Below, piece after piece: positions 21,601-31,800 of a stretch of 64,000 nt of DNA (the first letter of the stretch is position 1; every line of letters begins with the position of its first letter). A model generated the notes under the pieces. The model made no database searches. It saw only the letters and a list, made by a program, of their open reading frames with translations, and was not told the origin of the DNA. The translations under genes and the position numbers were made by a program. The DNA is from Daphnia carinata. Lineage: Eukaryota > Arthropoda > Branchiopoda > Diplostraca > Daphniidae. Location of the stretch: assembly GCF_022539665.2 (NCBI RefSeq), contig NC_081335.1:5394001-5458000 (forward strand), in the 5' to 3' direction.

Positions 21601-21983
21601 GAATCTCCTTGCCGAAGAATGCTAGCCAAAAACGATGTTTACGAAAGGGTGACAATCGTTCAAATAAGGCGGTTGCTATTCATTCCCCACCGCACGAATA
21701 GCTAAGCTACATTTTGTAATACACGTCCGTTTTGTATTCTGGGACGTCCCAAGTTCATTTTGTCTTTTCTTATGCAAATCCGAGATAGATTATTGTTCTG
21801 TGTTCCTCTCTGATATTCGTACAGGCCGAAATGAAAAATACATTTCAGTTTCAATTTAATAGCGAATTTCTTTAATTAATTAATTTGTTTAATACTACCT
21901 AATTACTTTAAAAAACAGAAACTTTCGAAACAAAAATTTGAACAACAGCACTTCTGAATATAATTTTTATTAATACATAACTG

Positions 21984-22415
21984 TTGAAACAGGAACGGCT
22001 TGTTGTGAACAATGACACGCGAAATCATCTTCTGATTTGGAAACAAGCAGTAAGATTCGGCACGAAAATCTATTCTTTCACGTTTCTATACAGATATAAA
22101 AAACTATCTATTTCATTTTTCTTTGATGTAATTTCAAAATTATCCATTATATTGTCGCGAAGGAAAAGTGATATGGTTGTCATTTCCGAGAATGACGTGA
22201 TAACCAACGATCAAATGGCGTACAACGCAGCTTCTCTTGAAAAGAAGTTGCAACACGCAAATCATCTGTTAACACTTAGTTATTCGCTGAATTTATGTAA
22301 CCCTAGAGATGGGGCGTTTATTCTTCATGGAGGTATAAAAGCTCCTACATTTTTAGTTCTTAAGCAGTTCTTCAACTCTTTAAGTTCCCCTACAGTTCTC
22401 TTCACGTCAAGTTAA
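21984..22415 (+). CDS. Hypothetical open frame, 143 codons
   Basis: The frame is the longest in this part of the window but has no recognised domain. The second half (from ~22170) looks more protein-like than the first, which is AT-rich and hydrophobic. It may be a chance frame or an exon with unrecognised borders. Confidence 0.2.
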   Translation: MKQERLVVNNDTRNHLLIWKQAVRFGTKIYSFTFLYRYKKLSISFFFDVISKLSIILSRRKSDMVVISENDVITNDQMAYNAASLEKKLQHANHLLTLSYSLNLCNPRDGAFILHGGIKAPTFLVLKQFFNSLSSPTVLFTSS

Positions 22416-22599
22416 GTAAAAAGTATAGTTATTCTTTATTTCTGCTATGTCTTGTATTTCCCCTTAAAGTTCAATACAATTCATTTAACAAAGTAAAGTC
22501 CAGTGTGACAATATCTATCGGTATTTTAGCATTGAAATAACGTAGAGTAATAGGGTGGAGGCAAGCTATTGACTAAGGAACCTTCCTTGGTACAATATA

Positions 22600-23365
22600 C
22601 GACTGAATGTACGATTAAAAGTAACGCTGGAAATGAGGCCTGACATGCAAAGTACCTTTAATTAGATAATCTAGTTAGGAAGCCGGGTTGAACTAGCAGT
22701 TGGGTCCACCGTGTTGCATGCGTAATGGACCATCCATCATAAGAGTAATGGAGCAGGATAGACCTCGGAGATCGTCCGGATGGCCTACGACTGGAAACAG
22801 ATACGAGATTCTCGATGATCCTTTCTGAGAGTGATATTCGTGTGATGTTAGTGAATGTGTTTCCTCGTGGATGTGTACCCCTGTGAATGTTTAACCCTTT
22901 ATGGAGGCGCACGTGTTATATGATGGTAAATTACGTGACTATCTGAGAACAGTTCTGTTGGAAGAAACATCCGCTAGGTTCACATTCAGCTGGGCCAGAG
23001 AACTGCTGAAAGCTAGGTAGGAAATACCTGATAAATTCGGTAGCTCACTTGAGGATTATGAGCATTCAACTGTTACTCACACGAAAGTCCCTTTCCTCGA
23101 TATACTTCCCATAAAGGATCTTTTTAAAAAGTATAAGGTAATAATTAAAGGTAAAATGATGTCTCTTAAGTCGGTTCTATTTTCAATTGTTTCAATGTAC
23201 TGTATATGATAATTATTGCTTCTGTAGAAACAAGTTATCGACCTAATGAAAAACAGTTACCGTGACCGTGCCTCGTGTAGAGAAGATGAACCTCAATTTG
23301 TTTATTCATTGAAAGAACTGGCAAACACAAAATCCAAATTGCGTTGCTTATTTATGTGATAGTTT
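22600..23365 (+). pseudogene. Unrecognised coding relic with an intron-like gap
   Basis: From the ATG at 22901 a frame runs through a clean, charged stretch (LRDYLRTVLLEETSARFTFSWARELLKAR), one in-frame TAG at ~23017, and on to a donor-like GTAATA at ~23138. A plausible acceptor (TTCTGTAG) at ~23228 rejoins the same frame (KQVIDLMKNSYRDRA) to a stop at ~23358. Further in-frame pieces may precede it at 22820-22890. The splice-like arrangement and amino-acid composition suggest a real gene fragment, but I do not recognise the family. Confidence 0.35.
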
Positions 23366-24260
23366 ATGTCTCCTACTAGGAATTTGATAAAGGACATCGT
23401 TTTCTGACGTTACAATTCTAGAGCAGTTGATGAGCAAACCAAAATTCCGCATGAATGACAAGATATTAATATAATAAGTCAAATTTGGAAGTAACCATAC
23501 ATTGATCAAAATTAGCTACATTGATTCGATCATTACAGAAAAGTATTTTTCTAACATTTGCCGAACGTCTTTTTGCTCCAAAATCAGATTTCCCATTGAT
23601 TGGCGGTGAAATAGGGCTGAAAAGAAATAGGACTGGAGAAATAGGACTGGGAGAAATAGTACTGACCTTTAATAACTTTTAGAACAGTCCTATTTCTCTA
23701 TGGTATCAGTCTTATTTCTCCTCGGCATTAGTCCTATTTCTCTTTAGTAATAGTCCTATTTCATTTACTTTGTTCCAGTAGGAACGATGAGCCTCCTCTT
23801 GCGTAAGAGCGTCTGGCTATATCCATTTCCCCTTTTAAAAACCCGATGGTGTTAAATCAGTAGTTAAATGGTTCACAAAACTTTTTTTTTCTAATCCTAT
23901 TTTAATTTGAATTGCAGGAGAACATGAACTATATTGTATTTAATAGAGTTCATTTAACAAAATACTATTATACATACTACAGAAATATTTATTACTTATA
24001 TTGCACTTTATGTAGTCATAACCAACTTTTCCAATCTCCCCTAATGTTTTACTATTTCATACAACTATCTTTACATTATATACAGCTGTTACATATTCTG
24101 GTTTTGCTCTAATAGTATTTTATTAAATGAGCTCTATTAGATTCAACATAATTCATGTTCCCCAGCAATTTAAATTAAAATAGGATAAGAGATAAATGTT
24201 TTGTGAACCATTTAAGTAATGAGTTACCGCCAACGGTTTTTTAAAAAAGGAAATGAATAT

Positions 24261-24655
24261 TGTAACGAGCTGCGAACGTTTACTTCTTCGTCATCTCGTC
24301 GATTGCCATTGGTTTTCAAAAGAAATGTAGAGCAAACGTAGGAGAGAGAAGAAGAAGACGCAATGAGCTGTTGTGGTGTTCATTCACGTTTGGTTCGTCT
24401 AACGTTGTGTGTATGTTAGAGTTAATCTGTGAGTGTAAAACGGAAACGATCTCCAACTCGGTATGCTTATCTAATCTTAACATTATTAGTTATTAAGCGA
24501 GAAATGTATAAGTTGAAATTATGGCGAGTAACGTTGTGTAAATGCATTATGGCGAGTACCTTTGTGTGTTGAATTATGGCGAGTACCGTTATGATTTTGT
24601 TATGTTATGACACTGTTAGTCAGGAAAATAAAGCCGAGCTGGAAAGCTCTTAACA
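24261..24655 (+). repeat. Gypsy-1 5' LTR
   Basis: Begins TGTAACGAGC and ends CTCTTAACA. It carries three tandem copies of ATTATGGCGAGTA near 24520, 24548 and 24575, and an AATAAAG signal at ~24627. It differs from the 3' LTR by one C/T change near 24500. Confidence 0.95.
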
Positions 24656-24674
24656 TGGTGTCAGAAGTGGGATC
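24656..24674 (+). other. Gypsy-1 primer binding site, tRNA-Leu type
   Basis: TGGTGTCAGAAGTGGGATC directly follows the 5' LTR. It is complementary to the 3' end of a typical eukaryotic leucine tRNA (CAG/AAG isoacceptors) plus CCA, which would prime minus-strand DNA synthesis. Confidence 0.8.
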
Positions 24675-24791
24675 GGGCCATAGAAAGGCTGGATTTATTC
24701 AGTCGCCCGAAAACCCTATTCTAATACGGAATTTGTGATAATTATGTACTGTCGTTAATAATAACTCATTTCGTTTACTACCCTTAGCATC

Positions 24792-25676
24792 ATGACTGAG
24801 AATAATGCCGAACAACTACACTTATTAACCGAGATTGTTCGAGCACAACATGTTGCTCAACAAAGAAACCAACAACAAATAGAAGATCAACGGGAATGGC
24901 AACGCACACGAGAAAGCCAAACCAGTCTTTCCGTCACCTATGGTGGAACCTCGAACGAAGATGTTTTCGATTTTGTGGACACAGTAAATAGAGAAGCTAT
25001 TACTGGAGCGTGGGACGATGCACGCAAGAATCGACTTGCCAAAGCCGCTCTACGGGGGGTCGCGGTCGAATGGTTTTGGCGCCAAGTTGCTACCTTACCG
25101 GAAGAATGGGAAGGCTGGTCAACCGCCCTATGTATGGCACTAAAGAAAACCTATTCAACAGTGGAATGGGAAGATTTAGTAACCGCTAGACAACAAGGAA
25201 GAGACGAATCGGCAGCACATTATGCTCTATCGAAGTCAAAACTTCGTCGCTATTGCCCGTACCCTATCACAGAATCTGGATTTATCCCCTACCTGATTAG
25301 AGGGATATTCCAACGTCAATTCCGCGCTGCCCTTTTAGTCGCCAGACCGACTACTGTTACGGCTTTCATTGAAAGCTACAGCATGTTAAAAGCAGAAGCT
25401 GAACATGCCCCAACAACAGATAGAGATACTGGTGACAGAGACTACGACAATCTAAAAAATTTAGTTACGAAAGTACAACGACCAAGACAGAATAACACGG
25501 ATATAGCTCGCCGGGGATCACACCTACCCTACCAACGATCGTCTATACCATTTGCGAAGCGACGCTGTTTTGGTTGTGATCAAATCGGTCACATTAAAAG
25601 AGATTTCCCTAAATCATATGGCAACAATCAATCGGGAAACGATCATGCAGGACCCATGGGCCAGGTCCGGCGATAG
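24792..25676 (+). CDS. Gypsy-1 gag (capsid/nucleocapsid)
   Basis: A 294-codon frame. The first ~200 residues show the tryptophan-rich capsid pattern of Ty3/Gypsy gag. Near residues 258-272 there is a single zinc knuckle whose last Cys is replaced by Phe (CFGCDQIGHIKRDF), which should impair RNA binding. The frame ends 65 bases before the protease start, and the protease frame is offset by one base and overlaps its end, as in elements that use ribosomal frameshifting. The product would form virus-like particles in the cytoplasm. Confidence 0.85.
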   Translation: MTENNAEQLHLLTEIVRAQHVAQQRNQQQIEDQREWQRTRESQTSLSVTYGGTSNEDVFDFVDTVNREAITGAWDDARKNRLAKAALRGVAVEWFWRQVATLPEEWEGWSTALCMALKKTYSTVEWEDLVTARQQGRDESAAHYALSKSKLRRYCPYPITESGFIPYLIRGIFQRQFRAALLVARPTTVTAFIESYSMLKAEAEHAPTTDRDTGDRDYDNLKNLVTKVQRPRQNNTDIARRGSHLPYQRSSIPFAKRRCFGCDQIGHIKRDFPKSYGNNQSGNDHAGPMGQVRR

Positions 25677-25741
25677 CTGCTTTTGAAGTCCCATATGAAA
25701 GACCTACTGTCACAGTATTCATTTCGGAGTTTAAAATCACC

Positions 25742-26919
25742 GTGACGGCTTTAGTTGATTCAGGCGCATCCATCAGTATTATGCGGGCATCTCCAATTAT
25801 ACAAGGCGAGGCTCCTCCTCAATTATCGTCACGATTGAAAATGGCAGACGGCAACTACGTAGAGACAGTTGGGATATTGAACATTACTGTTAACTGGGAG
25901 ACTAAAAGTGAAACACTAAAAGTACCACTTCTACAGGAATTATCGCATGAACTAATACTGGGCGTTGATTGGATACAACGTATTGGGGGAATTTCCCTCT
26001 TCCCAAACGGGGCCCACTTAATTGTTAAAGCTGTAACCAAGTGCGATCACTCAAAGATTTCATCCGATGTCATACAGAAGATTGACACTCTCTATGTTTT
26101 TGAAACTACCATTCTACCAGCAATGTCTTTAGCTTTTATTCCTGCACAAGAAAGGGGTATTACTGGCGCCCTTTTCAGCAATTCAAAGAAACAACTTTGG
26201 GTTGTGAATCGAAGCTTCTCTGCAAAACCGGGAAATGAATGGATAATTCCGAATTGCTTACTTCCAAATCTGGGTAACACCTTGTATATCCCTGTTATCA
26301 ACCCGTCAATGAAGCCAATCACCTTCCACATCGGAAAAGACATAACGGTTGCTGAACGCATACCCATCACTTATTGGCCTCAATTTCTAGACGAAACGAT
26401 TGGAAGTTTCACTAGAGGATCACCAACAGAAAACAGATTATCAGATGCTCTTTCGAAACACCTAGATGGCATGCCTAACCAATATCGATCAGCTATGAAG
26501 GCCCTACTTACTAGGTACCATCATCTCTTCTACCACGACAGTAACGCGACCTATCTGAAAAGTACAAACACCACAGAGCATCACATAGACACTGGCAATC
26601 ATACACCTATACGGACAGCTCCTTATCGAGTAAGTCGCAAAGAAAGAGAAGCTATTCAAAGTCAAGTTACTAACATGCTCCAGGATGATATCATACAGCC
26701 ATCATCTAGCCCTTGGGCTTCGCCTGTAGTTATGGTTCCAAAGAAGAATGGCGAACTCCGCTTCTGTATAGATTATCGTCGATTGAACGCAATCACAGTC
26801 CGCGACGTTTATCCACTTCCCAGAGTTGATGATTTTCTAGACCATTTAGGAGGGGCGCAAGTTTTCACCAGCCTAGATCTCAAAAGCGGCTATTGGCAAG
26901 TCCCCATGAATAAAGACAG
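25742..26919 (+). pseudogene. Gypsy-1 protease and reverse transcriptase N-part, interrupted
   Basis: The frame opens upstream of the first listed start (a GTG at 25742) near 25650. The aspartic protease motif LVDSGAS lies at ~25748-25770. The reverse transcriptase fingers begin near 26620, with CIDYRRLNAITVRDVYPLPR at ~26764-26825 and LDLKSGYWQVP at ~26873-26907. The coding sequence is cut at 26919 by Gypsy-2, whose LTR adds a few chance codons and a stop at 26947. The protein resumes at 35421. Confidence 0.9.
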
Positions 26920-27165
26920 TGTAGCGCCAATGTACTTTGGCGCTTAGCATCAGATGCTAAGTGGCCTAAATGTGCGATGTCAATGGACTTTGCCAATCTG
27001 GCCGGATGTCAGAGGCCTTAAGAGCCCGTCTGCGGCCGGCTAAAGGGGCAGTCCAGTGTAGTAAGTCTGTGTAGCTGTAAGCTGTGTTAGTGCTGCTGTC
27101 GTGTAGTGCTGTCGTGTAAAGCTGTAACCTGTCTACGAATAAATAAATCCAGTGAAACTGTTACA
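26920..27165 (+). repeat. Gypsy-2 5' LTR
   Basis: Begins TGTAGCGCC and ends GTTACA. Its first ~45 bases hold two adjacent perfect hairpins: GCGCCAA pairing with TTGGCGC, then CTTAGCATC pairing with GATGCTAAG. AATAAATAAA near 27140 is a likely polyadenylation signal. The following TGGTGGAGAT (27166-27175) matches the 3' end of alanine tRNA for ten bases only, so the primer assignment is tentative. Confidence 0.95.
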
Positions 27166-27342
27166 TGGTGGAGATACTCCTGTTTTTTCACTGCTAAGAT
27201 ACACGTTTTAACTCGGGTAGGCGTTGGCTGTGAGGGGTCTCTGGAAGTCGAACTCGGCAATTTATTGCCGGGCACGAGGCCACAGCAACGGTCTGGGGAA
27301 AGCGTGGATTTGGCAGTGGGATCGCAGAGGATCCTCGTGTGA

Positions 27343-28830
27343 ATGCCACACGGGAGAAGTGTGGTCACAGCCGCTGGAGAAAGAAGCCGTAGACGGGCGG
27401 CAGAAGAGGCAGCCAAGGAAATTCAAACCTATTACTCGGGTTTGAGGGCGGCAACACCCCTAGCACGGTCGACAGCGGGATTGCAGGGAGCAAACGAAGC
27501 ACCGGTGCGGGCAAAGGGCCGCTCAAGAGGCCCTCCTGGAGGAGTGAGTGAGCTCACTTTGGGACAAAAACGTACGTGTGTGTTCAGTGAAGAGTCCCCA
27601 CCGCGGGAAGTCCCAGATCAGGCGCAATTCCAGTCAGATTCTGAGCCACAGGGCGAGGAATTTGAAGACGCTCAGGGCTACCAGGATTCTGGGAATCCGG
27701 AAACAGGGAGTGGTGCGTCGGAAGGGGCAGTCGGGCCGATAGCTGCACGTAGGCAGTACGAAGAGGCTCGGGAGGTAGGGAACAAAGGAGGAGTAAAAGC
27801 ACGGACCAGGGCGGAAGCCGAAGAACGACAAGTAGGGCGGGTCATTGATCGTGATCAGGGATCACGATCACGTCAAGCAGAGTTTGACGACCGCGAGTCG
27901 CTCATTCAGCAGGTGGCAGTCTCCAGTGTCCAGGAAGGTACCGGTGTAAAGGCCGTCTCAGCGGAGGCGGAAACGGTCGAAGGCGATCAAGTATCCCAGT
28001 CGCGGCGGAGGAAGTCGGGCGACCCAAATTCCAGTGGAACGAAGGGGTTACTGACCGGGAGCCAGGACGTGCGGCGGTCGTCGGCACGAGCGGAAGACGT
28101 GACCGGCGGAAGAAGCGCAGTTGGCGTGGAAGCTGATACCACTGGGGTCATCAACTGTTCGTCGGGTACCCATAGTAGCCAGCCGGTGGAGGCGAGAGGC
28201 TTGGGAGGAAGAAACCCACTTGAAGGCCTACGACCTAGAGCGTTCAGTACTCCGCAGGAAGCGACAACAGTGAGACAGGGACGAAGCGGATTCAGCGTCG
28301 GAGGATCGCCGAGCCGACAGTCTCTGGAGGAGCGCGAACTAGATTGGGATCCATTCTTGGGAGAAGAGGAAGACATGGCGGAACGTCCAATGTTCCACTA
28401 CAAGGAGCCCGAAAAGTTCCGGGGCACGCCGAAAGAGAATGCGATTGAGTGGATAGACCGATTTGAAAGGATCGGCCGCCATAATCGCTGGTCCAATAAC
28501 GATCTAGCAAGGGCCATTGACGTCTCGCTCGAGGGGCCTGCCTACAAATGGATTGTAGGCCTTGAGGCGAGAAACGCCCGACCAGATAACTGGGAGGACC
28601 AGCAGATTCGCATAGCCGAAACGGATGACGAACCGGAGCACTACAGAGAAGTGCGAGGGCTCAAGACATTGCTCCTCAAACAATTCGTGGCGGTAAATCT
28701 GAAGCGGCAGACGGAAAGGAAGCTGCGGATGAGGGTCCAAGGCAAGGACGAGGACGCACGGAGTACTACCATGATGTCCTGGACATGTGCCGCATTGTCC
28801 AGCCGGATATGGCTGAGGAAGTGCGCATAG
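27343..28830 (+). CDS. Gypsy-2 gag, N-terminal part
   Basis: A 495-codon frame. The first ~340 residues are charged and low-complexity (Arg, Glu, Gly, Ser rich). A recognisable capsid region follows from ~residue 350 (FHYKEPEKFRGTPKENAIEW), typical of Ty3/Gypsy gag. The capsid homology then continues not in this frame but in the frame that starts at or before 28785, so the last ~25 codons of this frame are out-of-frame sequence. A programmed frameshift at this point would be unusual, because it precedes the zinc knuckle. A single-base lesion is the simpler reading. Confidence 0.8.
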   Translation: MPHGRSVVTAAGERSRRRAAEEAAKEIQTYYSGLRAATPLARSTAGLQGANEAPVRAKGRSRGPPGGVSELTLGQKRTCVFSEESPPREVPDQAQFQSDSEPQGEEFEDAQGYQDSGNPETGSGASEGAVGPIAARRQYEEAREVGNKGGVKARTRAEAEERQVGRVIDRDQGSRSRQAEFDDRESLIQQVAVSSVQEGTGVKAVSAEAETVEGDQVSQSRRRKSGDPNSSGTKGLLTGSQDVRRSSARAEDVTGGRSAVGVEADTTGVINCSSGTHSSQPVEARGLGGRNPLEGLRPRAFSTPQEATTVRQGRSGFSVGGSPSRQSLEERELDWDPFLGEEEDMAERPMFHYKEPEKFRGTPKENAIEWIDRFERIGRHNRWSNNDLARAIDVSLEGPAYKWIVGLEARNARPDNWEDQQIRIAETDDEPEHYREVRGLKTLLLKQFVAVNLKRQTERKLRMRVQGKDEDARSTTMMSWTCAALSSRIWLRKCA

Positions 28831-31800
28831 ATCACCTGTTCAGGGGGTTGAGCCCAACCCTTTATGAGAGAATTTGCGTATTGGGCATCAAGACGTGTGA
28901 AGATTTCTTGGAAGAGGCGAGGCTTCACGCGGATGCCGTCAAAACAGCCTACGAGAGGGGCTATGAGGATAGGCGTAGAGAGCGGGAGAAGCCTGCCGTG
29001 GGAGCAGTAGACCTTGACCAAATGCAAGACCTACGGCGCCAGATCCAGGAGTTGCGGGACGAGCTAGCCCGGGCAAAGGATCCCTCGAAGAAAAAGGAAA
29101 AAGAAGGCGGGAAAAGCGATTGGAACAAAAAGCCAAAGAAGAAGAACCCATTTCGCTGTTTTAATTGCGATGAAGAAGGGCACATCGCGAGAAACTGTCA
29201 GAAGGAAAAGAAGAAGGAGACTGCGGTGAAACCCAAGAAGCCCGAGGGGGAGGAGCCTAAGGCAGCCTGTGCGGTGATTGGCGGAGACCAGTCTTCGGAA
29301 ATGACCAATGGCGATCGTCAGCCGACCGAAGAAATTTGGATTGGTGGACGGCCGGTCGATGCTTTGGTCGACACGGGAGCGGTGATTTCACTTATCTCAC
29401 CATCGTTGGCGAGTAGATTGAAATTGAAAATAGTCCCGTGGGAAGGACCGATGGTCGTGACGGCCGATGGACAGCCGATGAATCCGAGGGGGAAGGTCTC
29501 CCTCACGGTCACGAATAAAAACGCGTCCGTGGAGGGTGAAGCCTTGGTCCTGAAGAAATTTGGACCAGAATTTATCATGGGGAGAAACTTACTGAAGCTG
29601 TTCCGAGAGCTGAAAATCTGTTTTAGTAACCCGCCAATAGTGGAACTAGGAGCCATCCATATGGAGGCAAGCGGTGGGAAAGAAACCGTGAAGAAGGTGA
29701 CAGTGACGGTGGGTGTGACGGTGCCGAAGAGAAGTGCGGTGCCAGTAAAAGTGTCCATCCCTGAAGTGGGAAATGACGCTATTATGTTACTGAGACAATC
29801 GAAGAAGCTGTTGCAAAATAGTGGACTTTCGGCGGGCCATGCTCTCATCGACTGCTCGAAGCCAGAAGCAGTGGTTCACGTGATGAATGTTGACCATGTG
29901 GATCACGTGATCGTCGAGGGAACTTCCATCGGTCACCTAATGCCGATTGACCAGGCGAGCAATCTCTCGTTGGAAGAAAGCGAGGAGAGGGATGCAGCTA
30001 AAGAGGTCGGGGGCCGGTCGGGAAAACCGCGGAAACCAGCGGCGTTTGATCAGTGTGTAGCGTCAACTCTGGCGGCGCAGGATCGGAACGACCTAATTGA
30101 TCTGCTCACACAGTTTCAGGATGTGTTTGCGGACAGTGGGGAGTGCTTGGGCCAGTGTAATGTGCTCGAGCATGCGATTCCAACAGGTGGGGCAGCGCCG
30201 ATTAAACAGCTGCCAAGGAGACGGGCATGGAGGGAGCGAGAATTGATTAAGGAAGAAGTCAGCAAAATGCTCAAACAGGGAGTTATAGAGCCGGCCCAAA
30301 GCCCCTGGTCGTCACCAGTCGTCCTAGTACGGAAAAAGGACGGAAAGTGGCGATTCTGCATTGATTACAGGCGGCTAAATGAGGTGACAACGAAGAATGT
30401 GTACCCACGTATAGACGATGCTCTGTCCAAACTGAAGGGAGCAGCTTTGTTTAGTGTGGTAGACCTACAAAGCGGATATTGGCAGGTCCCTGTTGCGGAA
30501 GCCGATAAGCCGAAGACAGCATTTGTTACACCTGACGGCCTCTACCAGTTCCGAGTGATGCCGTTTGGGTTATGCTCAGCTCCGAGCACTTTCCAACGAC
30601 TGATGGACATGGTGTTGGCAGGATTAAAGTGGACCGATTGTTTGGTGTACATGGATGACGTGGTCATCTTTGGAAAAGACGCAGGGGAGCATTTGGAGAG
30701 ACTGGGAAAAGTCTTGTCCTGCTTCCGGAAGGCCAATTTGAAGTTGAAGATAGAAAAGTGTGCCTTTGGGAACAAGCGTGTGAGAATGCTGGGCCACGTG
30801 GTAAGCAAGGCCGGAATAGAGCCGGATCCGGACCACTGTAAGGCCATTGAAATGTTCCCGGGGCCAAACCTCAATGCCAATGAGAAGGCAAAGAGAAAGT
30901 GGGTCAAAAGCTTTGTAGGCCTTTGTTCGTTCTACCGGAAGTTCGTGCCAAATTTCACCCAGGTGGCGTACCCGCTTACGACAATGGAGGGGAAGGGTGT
31001 GTTTCGCTGGGGAGAACCGGAACGAAACAGTTTCGCCGAGTTGAAAGCTGCGCTGGTGAAGGCAGCAAAGCTTGCTCATCCAGACTATTCGAAGAACTTT
31101 GAAGTGCATCCCGACGCCTGTGACTATGGCATAGGGGCGGCGCTTATGCAAGAAAGAGACGGGAACCCCATGCCAATTTGCTTCGTGAGCAGAGTGTTGA
31201 ACAGGTCGGAGAGAAACTACACGATAACGGAAAAGGAGTGCCTCGCCATTGTATGGGCTGTAAAGAAGTTTCGGCCATACATTTGGGGTACAAAAGTGGT
31301 AGTGAAAACCGACCATCATGCCTTGTGTTGGCTGATGACCAAGCAGGAACTCAGTGGCCGGTTGGAGAGGTGGAGTATGGCGTTACAAGAATACGACATC
31401 TCCATCCGCTACAAGAAAGGAAGTTTACACGAAGACGCTGACGCCCTATCGCGGTACCCTATACAAGAAGGGGAAGAAGAGGCGCAAGCTGCGGTCTTTC
31501 CAGTGGCGGCTATAGGCTTGGATATAGGATCTTGGTCGGAAGGCCAAGACCGTGTGAAGCAGTGGCGATGGATCAAACAAGTGATGGGCAAGAACGGGGC
31601 CACGCAGTACGGAAATTTTATGCTGAAGGAAGGCTTGCTGTACCTGAAGACGATCAGATTCGGTCAGGAATTTGACCGCCTTTGTGTGCCTCCGGAGCGG
31701 CGGAAGGAAGCGTTGTCGTGGGTTCATGATGAACCTACGGCAGGGCATCTGGGGCAAGGAAAGACCCTGGAAAAGGCTAGGCAAAGATTTTATTGGCCTA

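Noticed and set aside
23604-23790. A CRISPR-like array of GAAATAGGACTG repeats
   Set aside because: The repeats occur in both orientations with irregular spacing, in a eukaryotic window, and belong to the arms of a foldback element.
26920-26947. The natural end of the Gypsy-1 protease-RT frame at 26947
   Set aside because: The last codons come from the Gypsy-2 LTR; the protein continues at 35421 after the insertion.
27166-27182. Firm assignment of the Gypsy-2 primer site to alanine tRNA
   Set aside because: Only the first ten bases match; the rest diverges, so it is noted as tentative only.
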